A stretch of 47,042 bases of DNA from Sneathiella sp. (lineage in GTDB: Bacteria; Pseudomonadota; Alphaproteobacteria; Sneathiellales; Sneathiellaceae): NCBI GenBank assembly GCA_002706985.1, contig PAKP01000035.1, positions 1 through 47,042 of the forward strand, in the 5' to 3' direction. The position numbers and the translations under genes are program-made. The notes under the pieces were generated by a model that searched no databases, had not been told where the DNA came from, and saw nothing but the letters and a program-made list of their open reading frames with translations. This document shows positions 38,526-46,510 of the stretch, one piece after another (the stretch's first letter is position 1; each line of letters opens with the position of its first letter).

Positions 38526-39731
38526 CTATTCCTCATTCAGCGCGAGAATTTTTGCAATTTCTCCATCATCATACCCGAGCCCACGCAACACCTCTTCGGT
38601 ATGCTGACCGACCTTTCCCGGGGGTGATGCGACATTCATCGGACTGTCTTCATTGGCAATGAAAGGCGCCCCAACCAGACGCAATGCCTCATCAAATCCC
38701 TGAACATTTTCGGCCTTGACCACAATACCACGATGTTCAAGTTGCGGGTCGGACGTCGCCTCACCAAGGGTTCGAACAGCCTGAACGACGACTCCCGCCT
38801 TGTTCATGATGTCTATCCATTCGGCGGTTGTTTTGGTTCGCATCGCCTCCCCTACCAGTTCCAGACCAGCCTTAAGGTTTGCCTGACGTGCTTCAAAGGT
38901 CGCAAAACGCGGATCATCCAGCATGTGTACAAGGCCTGCGGCCTTCAGCATTGCTATATTCTGATCTGGTGTGATAGTTGCTAAAAGGACATTTCCGTCA
39001 CTTGTTTCAAAGACTCCGGCCGTTGGCTGCCGGGTGGGTGACTCATTGCCGATCAGCGGCGGAATGTTCCCGCGCACCATAAAGTCGGCCATCTGCGCGG
39101 CGGCGATCATGAGAGCGCTGTCATACATCGCAACGTCAACATACTGGCCCTTGCCAGTCTTTTCCCGCCGATACAGAGCGGATGAAATGGCAAAGGCGGC
39201 ATTGGCCCCTGTAAACATATCAATTACCATAATGCCGATGCGCGTCGGACCTGACTCCTCATGGCCGTTCAGTGTAAACAGCCCAGAAGCAGCCTGAATG
39301 GCTGAATCATAGGCCTTATCACCACTTCTCGGGCCAACCTGTCCATAACCGCTGATGGAGCAGTAAACAAGGTCAGGCTTTCTCTTTTTTAGCGTCTCAT
39401 AATCAATACCGAGTTTCTTGGCGACGCCGGGACGGAAGTTCTCAACCACAACATCCGCATCGTCAATGAGCCGGTAGGCTATTTCACGCCCCTTTTCGGA
39501 TTTGAGGTCGATGGCCAGACTTTTCTTGCCGAGGTTTACCGTCAAAAAGGCAGGGGACAGCCGTTTGGCCACCATCTCCGCATCGGTGAGTGTAGTGCGT
39601 AGCTGATCCCCCTTGATCGGCGCCTCAATTTTGACGACATCGGCGCCAAGAAGGGAAAACATTTGCGTGCTGATGGGGCCCGCCAGAACCTGTGTGAAGT
39701 CAACGACCTTCAGTCCTTCATAAGCTCTCAT
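38526..39731 (-). CDS. CaiB/BaiF-type (class III) CoA-transferase
   Basis: Moves CoA between carboxylic acids, in the cytoplasm. The 401-residue protein has the family's opening (GLKVVDFTQVLAGPI, LLGADVVKIEAP), the VVENFRPG block and the catalytic Asp171 in GIMVIDMFTGANA. The start overlaps the stop of the acyl-CoA synthetase gene by 4 bases (ATGA), so both are made together. The substrate is unknown. As last gene of the TetR-EchA-AtuA-synthetase run, it probably activates the acid degraded by the pathway or removes its product. Confidence 0.92.
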   Translation of the reverse strand: MRAYEGLKVVDFTQVLAGPISTQMFSLLGADVVKIEAPIKGDQLRTTLTDAEMVAKRLSPAFLTVNLGKKSLAIDLKSEKGREIAYRLIDDADVVVENFRPGVAKKLGIDYETLKKRKPDLVYCSISGYGQVGPRSGDKAYDSAIQAASGLFTLNGHEESGPTRIGIMVIDMFTGANAAFAISSALYRREKTGKGQYVDVAMYDSALMIAAAQMADFMVRGNIPPLIGNESPTRQPTAGVFETSDGNVLLATITPDQNIAMLKAAGLVHMLDDPRFATFEARQANLKAGLELVGEAMRTKTTAEWIDIMNKAGVVVQAVRTLGEATSDPQLEHRGIVVKAENVQGFDEALRLVGAPFIANEDSPMNVASPPGKVGQHTEEVLRGLGYDDGEIAKILALNEE

Positions 39732-41827
39732 TTCGAACTACCTTTTGGAACGATCAGCGCATCCACGGCCACCGCCCCGTCTGACAGAACGATGAATGGA
39801 TTAACGTCAATCGTCTCGATGGTATCGGCATTCTCGGCTGCGAAGACGGAAAGTCTGGAGAGTGCTTCAGCAAGAGCTTTGAGATCCGCCGCCGGAGCGC
39901 CGCGAACACCATCCAGCATTACACGGCCCTGGATCTCGTCAATCATCCGATACGCCTCATCCACGCCAAAAGGCGCCAGACGGAAGGTAACATCCTTCAG
40001 CACCTCGACAAAAACACCACCGAGGCCAAACATGACCGCCGGACCAAAGACCGGATCACAGACAACCCCCATAACGGTCTCCACGCCGCCTGAAACCATT
40101 TCCGCAACGATCACACCATCAATTTTTGCATCCGGTTTCGCCTTTTTGGCTCGTTCCATAAGGGTCGCATAGCCCTCCGCTACCTCCTCTTCCGAATTCA
40201 GTTTTAGCAGAACGCCGCCAATCTCTGTCTTATGGAGAATATCCGGCGACGCAATCTTCATGACGACCGCACCGCCAATGTCCTGCCAGACCTTGACCGC
40301 CTCGTCCGCAGACTGGACCAGCTCCTCCCGGGTAACAGGGATGCCAATACTGCCCAGAATCTTTTTTGCTTCATGCTCAGCAACCGGTTCTGTCGGCGCA
40401 GGCAATGCGCCGCTCGGCAGCTTGGGAGGCGCATCGGGCCGACCCCGCGCAAATACCTCTCCGAAATAATTGAGCGCTGCCATCGCCCGTACAGTCAGGG
40501 AAGGATCCTCATAGCAAGGTATTTTGAGGTCTTCATAGGGCGAGACGACCTCTTTCGGACCGATCAGGCTCATCATCATGACTTCATCTGGATATTCCTG
40601 ACGAATGTTGGTGAAAATCTGCAGACAGGCATCGCGCGTAAAGGGCGACGCCGGAACACCTGCGAGATAAACAATATGACTGTCAAAATCCGCTTCCTCA
40701 ATCGTCATCCGGATATTAGTTTCCATCAGTTTCGGCTCGTTCAGCGCCTGTGCCGTGAAATCCACCGGATTATTGACACCTGCGAAAGGAATAATCTCCT
40801 TCAGCTTTTTCTGTGTCTCCACTGGCAGTGGCGTCACTTCCAACCCGTATTTCACCGAAGCATCCGCCATCTGAACGCCAACACCGCCTGAAATGGTCTG
40901 CAGATCGATCTTGCGGCCTTTCGGATATTTTCCGAACTGGCAGGCATAGGCGATGTCAACAAATTCCTCGGTCGTTTCCGCGCGGTATACGCCATATTGT
41001 TTGAAGAGCGCATCATAAACGGCATCCGCTCCGGCAAGTGATGCGGTATGCGATGCCGCCGCGGCGGCGCCCGCCTCGGTCTTGCCGACCTTCATGAAAA
41101 TCACAGGCTTCTGAGCATCCCGCGCCTTTTCAAGTGCACTACATACACGATCCGCGTTTTTCATTCCCTCCGCATAGGCAAGGATAACCTTCACTTCCGG
41201 ATTCTGGGCGTAATATTCGATTACTTCCGCTACATCGACATCAGATTCATTGCCTGTCGTCACCCAATAGTTTGCGCCCACTCCGCGCAGCTGGGAAACT
41301 GTGAAGACATGCGCCCCATAGGCGCCACTCTGGCTGACAATTCCTATAGGGCCTGGCGGTAGCAGCAAGGCGCCTGGAGCATTACTGAAGGTCCCGTACC
41401 ATCCCGCACTGATATTGAAGACACCTAGGCAATTCGGACCAACAATCCGCATGCCGCTGTTGCGAGCGATCTCGGAAATTTCGCGCTGTGCCTTTGCTCC
41501 TTCCTCACTCTGTTCCGCAAAACCGGAGGTAAACATAACCGCGCTTTTAACGCCATGATCGGCGCAATCCCTTAGCGTCTGAACAGCCACCTTCGCGGAA
41601 ACGGCAATAATCGCACAATCCACATCCTTCGGAACATCCTGAATTCTTGCATAAGCCGGTAGATCCTGAATGGTGTCGTAGTTTGGATTTACGGGGTAAA
41701 TTTCACCTTTATAACCCGCCGTCTTCATGGCGTGAATAGGCCGACCACCAATACGCGACGGGGTATTCGATGCGCCAATAACAGCAACAGATTTAGGCCG
41801 GAGCATGGGCTCAAGTGGATGGGTCAT
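39728..41827 (-). CDS. NDP-forming acyl-CoA synthetase (fused alpha-beta)
   Basis: Acid-CoA ligase of the ADP-forming superfamily, 699 residues with alpha and beta parts in one chain. An N-terminal CoA-binding domain (RPKSVAVIGASNTPSRIG) is followed by the ligase-CoA domain with the phosphohistidine H260 in SHTASLAGAD. The C-terminal ATP-grasp part (from about 475) has VVMKIASPDILHKTEIGGV and FGLGGVFVEVLKD. It could make a CoA ester of the substrate, or recover energy from an acyl-CoA. It has a good AAGGA ribosome site and lies 35 bp behind the AtuA-like gene. Confidence 0.92.
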   Translation of the reverse strand: MTHPLEPMLRPKSVAVIGASNTPSRIGGRPIHAMKTAGYKGEIYPVNPNYDTIQDLPAYARIQDVPKDVDCAIIAVSAKVAVQTLRDCADHGVKSAVMFTSGFAEQSEEGAKAQREISEIARNSGMRIVGPNCLGVFNISAGWYGTFSNAPGALLLPPGPIGIVSQSGAYGAHVFTVSQLRGVGANYWVTTGNESDVDVAEVIEYYAQNPEVKVILAYAEGMKNADRVCSALEKARDAQKPVIFMKVGKTEAGAAAAASHTASLAGADAVYDALFKQYGVYRAETTEEFVDIAYACQFGKYPKGRKIDLQTISGGVGVQMADASVKYGLEVTPLPVETQKKLKEIIPFAGVNNPVDFTAQALNEPKLMETNIRMTIEEADFDSHIVYLAGVPASPFTRDACLQIFTNIRQEYPDEVMMMSLIGPKEVVSPYEDLKIPCYEDPSLTVRAMAALNYFGEVFARGRPDAPPKLPSGALPAPTEPVAEHEAKKILGSIGIPVTREELVQSADEAVKVWQDIGGAVVMKIASPDILHKTEIGGVLLKLNSEEEVAEGYATLMERAKKAKPDAKIDGVIVAEMVSGGVETVMGVVCDPVFGPAVMFGLGGVFVEVLKDVTFRLAPFGVDEAYRMIDEIQGRVMLDGVRGAPAADLKALAEALSRLSVFAAENADTIETIDVNPFIVLSDGAVAVDALIVPKGSSK

Positions 41828-41862
41828 CTTATTTCCTTATTATTCCTTCGTTATCAGTTTAA

Positions 41863-43674
41863 TTAGTTAAGCCCTTCGGCCAGTTGAGCCGGAACCTTGA
41901 TGGGCAATGCCAGAAGCTGTTGCGCATAAGTCTTCGCAAGATTGTCAAGATGCAGCGTCGATGTCCCGCCGCCCCCAAGGCAGTCCGTCAGCAGGAAATT
42001 CACGGCATTCATTCCCGGCAAATCGAACCGCATAACCTCGCCCTCGACAACATGACCAAAATAATTCCTGACCGCCTCTTCCGTTGCGCTCTTCTTGATC
42101 CATGGCAGATAATCCGCTTTGCGGGCGATAATGCCGACATTTGCGTTATTGCCCTTGTCCCCACTTCGCCCCGCGGCGAGCTTGATCAAAGGCACTTCAA
42201 CCATCGTGTCAGGCGCCCCGTCGGATACTGCGTCATGCGGCGCATGTGCGGGCTTCGGCATGGCAGAAAATCTTGCTGAAACCGGATTTTTATATTTAAC
42301 CGGTTTATTGTTGATATACACTTTTGGATCTATGCGCGCCTTATCTATCTGAAAGGCGAACTGAGCGACAACCGGCGTGATCTTGGGCCGTCCCGCAGAA
42401 CCGGCCGAGCAGCGCCCTGTTGTCATGGAAAGGCCAACGCCCGTTGTTTCCTTGGAGAATAGATCGATTGCCGCGCGCTCATCATGCCGCACGTCAATCT
42501 GCGTAACGATTTCTTTCGAGGCAGCGGCGGCCTCCTCTGCATTCTGCCCCCATAATGTCTGCGACCCGATGATATGTACGGCCGTATCCCGATAGTCCCC
42601 CAGATTTCGCTCCATAAACAGCCGCCGTGTGCGCTTGATCAGCGCATCCGCAAAGGCACGCCCTTTCTCGACAGCGTCAAAGCCCGTAATCACTGTTGAG
42701 GCGGTTGCGCGAAAGCCGTCCTTGTAGGTGCCGGAGACTTTATAAGTGGACGTCGGCGCCCGGCCTTTCACATTCGCCACTTCCAGCCAGTCTTTCTTCG
42801 TCTCTGTCAGTGTCGCATTGGAAAAATCGCAAATCACATCGGGCATGATATAGGCCGAAGGATCACCAATCTCATACAGGATCTGCTCTCCAACCGTCAG
42901 GCGAGAGACGAGGCCACCGGTCCCTTCGGGTTTCGTGATCGCGAATGTTCCGTCTTCCCGGCAAACGGCAATGGGGTAGCCCATATCATCCCAGCCGCCC
43001 ACAACATCTTGCCAGTCCGTAAAGTTGCCCCCGGTCGCCTGGGCTCCGCATTCAAGAATATGTCCGGCCAATGTCCCGGCCGCGAGCTTATCATAATCAT
43101 CAACAGTCCAGCCGAACTCATGGATCAACGGACCCAGTGTCACGGCGCTATCGACACAGCGGCCGGTGATGACAACATCGGCCCCGTTATCCAGCGCGGC
43201 GGCAATGGGAAAGGCACCAAGATAGGCATTGGCGCTGATCATTCCTTCGGGCATCTCTGCGCCTGAAAACATTTCCTTGACACCTTCACGCCGCAGAGCA
43301 TCAATCTCATCTGCGAGATTATCGCCATCGACCGTCCCGATCTTGAGATCGACCCCCGCTTCATTGGCCACCTTCTCAAGCGCCGAAGCGCAAGCCGCCA
43401 CATTTACCCCGCCCGCGTTCGCGACAACCTTGATCCCGCGCGATTTGATCTCATGCAGAAGCGGCTTCATCGCGAGATCCACAAAATCACGCGCATAGCC
43501 CTGATCAGGAGATTTTTCTTTCGCGCGCACCAGAATGGACATCGTGACTTCCGCGAGATAATCGAACACGAGATAGTCAATATCCCCTTTCATCACAAGC
43601 TGTCTTGGAGCTTCCTGGGAGTCACCCCAATAGCCCGAAGCCCCACCGATGCGGATGTTTTTTGCCTGTGCCAT
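41863..43674 (-). CDS. AtuA-like protein (DUF1446, acyclic terpene utilisation family)
   Basis: Protein of 603 residues whose N-terminal 450 residues form the DUF1446/AtuA core (GGASGYWGDSQEAP, ANAGGVNVAACASAL, GADVVITGRCVDSAVT). A C-terminal portion from about 500 (LAAGRSGDKGNNANVGIIAR, LGGGGTSTLHLDN) matches the ferredoxin-fold AtuA C-terminal domain. In Pseudomonas, atuA belongs to the citronellol/geraniol pathway but its reaction is not established, so no function is claimed. I use the ATG at 43674, which has AGGGTGA at the right distance; a GTG at 43683 would overlap the upstream stop. Operon with the hydratase upstream and the synthetase downstream. Confidence 0.9.
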   Translation of the reverse strand: MAQAKNIRIGGASGYWGDSQEAPRQLVMKGDIDYLVFDYLAEVTMSILVRAKEKSPDQGYARDFVDLAMKPLLHEIKSRGIKVVANAGGVNVAACASALEKVANEAGVDLKIGTVDGDNLADEIDALRREGVKEMFSGAEMPEGMISANAYLGAFPIAAALDNGADVVITGRCVDSAVTLGPLIHEFGWTVDDYDKLAAGTLAGHILECGAQATGGNFTDWQDVVGGWDDMGYPIAVCREDGTFAITKPEGTGGLVSRLTVGEQILYEIGDPSAYIMPDVICDFSNATLTETKKDWLEVANVKGRAPTSTYKVSGTYKDGFRATASTVITGFDAVEKGRAFADALIKRTRRLFMERNLGDYRDTAVHIIGSQTLWGQNAEEAAAASKEIVTQIDVRHDERAAIDLFSKETTGVGLSMTTGRCSAGSAGRPKITPVVAQFAFQIDKARIDPKVYINNKPVKYKNPVSARFSAMPKPAHAPHDAVSDGAPDTMVEVPLIKLAAGRSGDKGNNANVGIIARKADYLPWIKKSATEEAVRNYFGHVVEGEVMRFDLPGMNAVNFLLTDCLGGGGTSTLHLDNLAKTYAQQLLALPIKVPAQLAEGLN

Positions 43675-43679
43675 GAGCG

Positions 43680-44507
43680 TCACCCTTTCACATCATCACC
43701 GGCAACTTGCCAGGCAGGTTTCCGTTTCTCGGCGAATGCCGACTGCCCTTCCTTGCCTTCCGCGCCGCGATTGAGTTCAGAGAATTTCTCTGCGGAAAAG
43801 CGGATCATCTCTTCGTCAGGCAGCGACCCCACCTTCAGCATGATCGCCTTGGTCGCGGCATTCGCCATCGGACCACATTTAAGTATTCGCGCGACAACTT
43901 CTTCCAGCATATGGTCAATCTCATTGTCTGCCGCGAGATATTGCGCGATACCATATTCAAATGCCTTCGCGCCATCGAAGCGCTCGGCGGTGAGCGCAAG
44001 CTGACGCGCGCGCGTTAACCCGATCCGCTTGACCACGTAAGGGGCAATCTGCGCTGGCGCGACTCCCAGCGTTGTTTCCGGCATTCCCATGCGCGCGCCC
44101 TCGGCGACAATCGTAATATCCGCGAGACAGGCATAGCCCATGCCGCCGCCGAACGCCGATCCTTCGACGACAGCAATGGTCGTCTGCGGTAGGTTCTCAA
44201 ATTTCAGGAATGCCAATCCCGCCGACTGGTTCCGCTCCATGATCGGATCTCTGGCTGCCGTGACCACATCCTCCGCCATATTGCGGCGCTCCTTGATATC
44301 TCCGCCGGCACAGAAATGCCCACCGGCCCCGCGCAAAACGACGACCCTGACATCCTGCGTATTCTCCAACCAGTCAACAACAGCGGCAAACTCCGCGCCC
44401 ATCTGGCTGTTGATCGCGTTACGTTGGTCAGGACGATTAAACGTCAAGTTAAGGCGAGGGCCTATAACTTCGAGCTTCAAGAACTCACAATCCGGTAGTT
44501 TATGCAT
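43680..44507 (-). CDS. Enoyl-CoA hydratase/isomerase family protein
   Basis: Crotonase-fold protein of 275 residues. The oxyanion-hole blocks are GHFCAGGDI (about 64-71) and EGSAFGGGMG (about 115-124). Of the two catalytic glutamates of classical hydratases, the second is kept (E144 in GMPETTLG), but the first position (after GGG, here Gly124) is not Glu. The reaction may therefore differ from plain hydration; isohexenylglutaconyl-CoA or methylglutaconyl-CoA hydratase are possible because of the AtuA gene next door. No strong ribosome site. It follows the TetR gene by 37 bp. Confidence 0.85.
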   Translation of the reverse strand: MHKLPDCEFLKLEVIGPRLNLTFNRPDQRNAINSQMGAEFAAVVDWLENTQDVRVVVLRGAGGHFCAGGDIKERRNMAEDVVTAARDPIMERNQSAGLAFLKFENLPQTTIAVVEGSAFGGGMGYACLADITIVAEGARMGMPETTLGVAPAQIAPYVVKRIGLTRARQLALTAERFDGAKAFEYGIAQYLAADNEIDHMLEEVVARILKCGPMANAATKAIMLKVGSLPDEEMIRFSAEKFSELNRGAEGKEGQSAFAEKRKPAWQVAGDDVKG

Positions 44508-44544
44508 CTTTTTTCTTTCTTATTTTTGCATCACCTGCGCGAAT

Positions 44545-45153
44545 TTATTCGGTCAGGTATCTTTTTAGCATATCCTTAAACTGACCAATGTGCAGTGAAA
44601 CTTTTTCCCGCTCTCCCGAAATCATTTTTGTCAGCGCCAGCCCCCGGAGCGTAATCATCAACATCCGCCGCCAAGACTGGATTTCTTCCCTGTTACGTCC
44701 ACTATCGGCAAAAACAGCCTGCCAGACAATAGCTCTTTTTTTGTCGACTTCCGTGAGTGCGCTCGTTATCGCCGATTCAAATTCCGCATCCTGCCGACCC
44801 CGCATCGCAATTTCGATAAAGGCCGTATAATTGGCTCCGCCAAAACCCTGCCAGTAGTTATCGACGATGCGGTCAATTCGTTCCTCTAACGGAAGGCGTG
44901 AAAGTACCTCCGCATCCAGATGATGACTGAGCCGGTCAGCAATTTCAAATATGCTCTCGACCAGAAGCGCTTTCGGGTTTTCGAAATGATACTGAATGGC
45001 GCCACGTGTCAAACCGGCTTCCCGCGCGACTTCCTCCATGGTGAGCTGCGTGGCGCCTTTCTCATTGAGCAGCTTGATCGTGGCATCCACCAGGCGCGCC
45101 CGCGTTTCTGCCCGGCGTTCCTCCTGACTGCGGCGACCGTCACCTTTGCTCAT
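44545..45153 (-). CDS. TetR/AcrR family transcriptional regulator
   Basis: Repressor-type regulator of 202 residues. The N-terminal HTH (about 16-62) contains ARLVDATIKLLNEKGATQLT, EEVAREAGLTRGAIQYHF and NPKALLVESI; the C-terminal ligand domain is variable. It heads the minus-strand catabolic run and diverges from the acyl-CoA dehydrogenase gene. A 22-bp palindrome in the gap is the likely operator, so it probably represses itself and both arms and is released by an acyl-CoA or acid. I use the ATG at 45153; a frame open 13 codons further lacks support. Confidence 0.92.
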   Translation of the reverse strand: MSKGDGRRSQEERRAETRARLVDATIKLLNEKGATQLTMEEVAREAGLTRGAIQYHFENPKALLVESIFEIADRLSHHLDAEVLSRLPLEERIDRIVDNYWQGFGGANYTAFIEIAMRGRQDAEFESAITSALTEVDKKRAIVWQAVFADSGRNREEIQSWRRMLMITLRGLALTKMISGEREKVSLHIGQFKDMLKRYLTE

Positions 45154-45227
45154 ATGTATTTCGGTCAAAAAATCCCTCGATGCGACCGCCAAAGCGCTTC
45201 TTCAGCAGCCAAGTAATTTACCGTTTG

Positions 45228-45249
45228 TAACATTCATTCATGAATGTTA
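45228..45249. promoter_or_regulatory. Candidate TetR operator palindrome
   Basis: Perfect 10-bp arms TAACATTCAT / ATGAATGTTA separated by 2 bp. It lies 75 bp before the TetR start and 84 bp before the acyl-CoA dehydrogenase start, in their divergent gap. Beside it is a TATAAC box (45254-45259) that could be a -10 element; no -35 box at a proper distance is clear. Confidence 0.65.
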
Positions 45250-45332
45250 GTGTTATAACATACAAAATGCAATCCCTCAAAGGGGTCGGCAGATTAAATT
45301 AATATTCCAAAGAATAAGAAGGTGACATTACA

Positions 45333-46478
45333 ATGCAATTCACCCAAGAGCACCGGGAGCTTACCGAAAGTCTGAAGAAATTTATCGAGGCGGAAATCAA
45401 TCCTCATGTCGACAAGTGGGAAGAGGCTGAGCAGTTCCCTGCCCATGAGCTCTTCAAGAAAATGGGGGATATGGGGTTTCTCGGTATCAGCAAACCCGTT
45501 GAATTCGGCGGGAGCGGCCTTGACTATTCATATGAAGCGGTCTCCTCCGAAGCTTTGGGATATATCGCCTGTGGTGGTGTAGCCATGGCGATCGGTGTGC
45601 AAACGAATATGTCGACCCCGGCCCTCGCCCGCTATGGATCAGACGAGCTCCGCCGGAACTATCTCGCCCCTGCGATTGCCGGAGACATGGTCGGCTGTGT
45701 TGGTGTGACCGAGGCCGCCGCCGGATCTGATGTGGCCAGCCTGAAGACAACGGCTAGAAAGGATGGCGATGACTATGTGATCAATGGATCGAAAATGTAC
45801 ATCACCAACGGCCTGCAGGCTAACTGGATTTGTCTTCTCGTGAATACGGGGGACGGACCTGTCCATAAGAACAAGACCCTGATCATTGTCCCGATGGACA
45901 GCCCCGGCATTACCAAACATAAAATCCGCAAGATCGGCATGATGTCGTCGGATACGGCACAGCTATTTTTTGATGATGTCCGTGTTCCCCAGAAGAACCG
46001 TATCGGCGAGGAAGGCCGGGGTTTCATCTATCAGATGCAGCAATTTCAGGAAGAGCGCCTATTCGCGGCGGCACGCGGCCCCCGCGTCATGGAAGAGGCA
46101 ATCAACGAGACGATTGAATATACCCGCGAACGCAAGGCCTTCGGCAAGTCCATCCTCGACAATCAGGTTGTCAATTACCGGCTGGCGGAGCTTCAGACAG
46201 AGGTCGAGGCTCTCCGGGCGCTGACCTATCATGCCGTCGAACGTTACGTAGCCGGAGAGGACGTCACCAAACTCGCATCGATGGCGAAGCTGAAAGTGGG
46301 TCGACTACAGCGGGAGGTTATGGATAGCTGTCTGCAGTACTGGGGAGGACAGGGATATATGTGGGAATCCTCCATTTCCCGCAAATTCCGGGATTTCCGG
46401 CTTACGTCAATTGGTGGTGGCGCCGACGAAATCATGCTGAAGGTCATCACAAAACTGATGGGGATTTCGCCGGACTAG
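45333..46478 (+). CDS. Acyl-CoA dehydrogenase
   Basis: FAD enzyme that makes an alpha,beta double bond in an acyl-CoA, 381 residues. Typical blocks are VGVTEAAAGSDVASLKTTA, YVINGSKMYITNG and GRLQREVMDSCLQYWGGQGYM. The C-terminal position that holds the base in short/medium-chain enzymes (YEGT) is GGGA here, while EERLFAAARGP (Glu241) matches the base position used by isovaleryl-CoA and long-chain dehydrogenases. A branched substrate is thus favoured, as for AtuD (citronellyl-CoA). Good ribosome site (AAGGTGA). It diverges from the TetR gene and converges with the dienoyl reductase. Confidence 0.93.
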   Translation: MQFTQEHRELTESLKKFIEAEINPHVDKWEEAEQFPAHELFKKMGDMGFLGISKPVEFGGSGLDYSYEAVSSEALGYIACGGVAMAIGVQTNMSTPALARYGSDELRRNYLAPAIAGDMVGCVGVTEAAAGSDVASLKTTARKDGDDYVINGSKMYITNGLQANWICLLVNTGDGPVHKNKTLIIVPMDSPGITKHKIRKIGMMSSDTAQLFFDDVRVPQKNRIGEEGRGFIYQMQQFQEERLFAAARGPRVMEEAINETIEYTRERKAFGKSILDNQVVNYRLAELQTEVEALRALTYHAVERYVAGEDVTKLASMAKLKVGRLQREVMDSCLQYWGGQGYMWESSISRKFRDFRLTSIGGGADEIMLKVITKLMGISPD

Positions 46479-46510
46479 ACTGTCAGCAAAATCTAACCCA
46501 GTGCATATGC

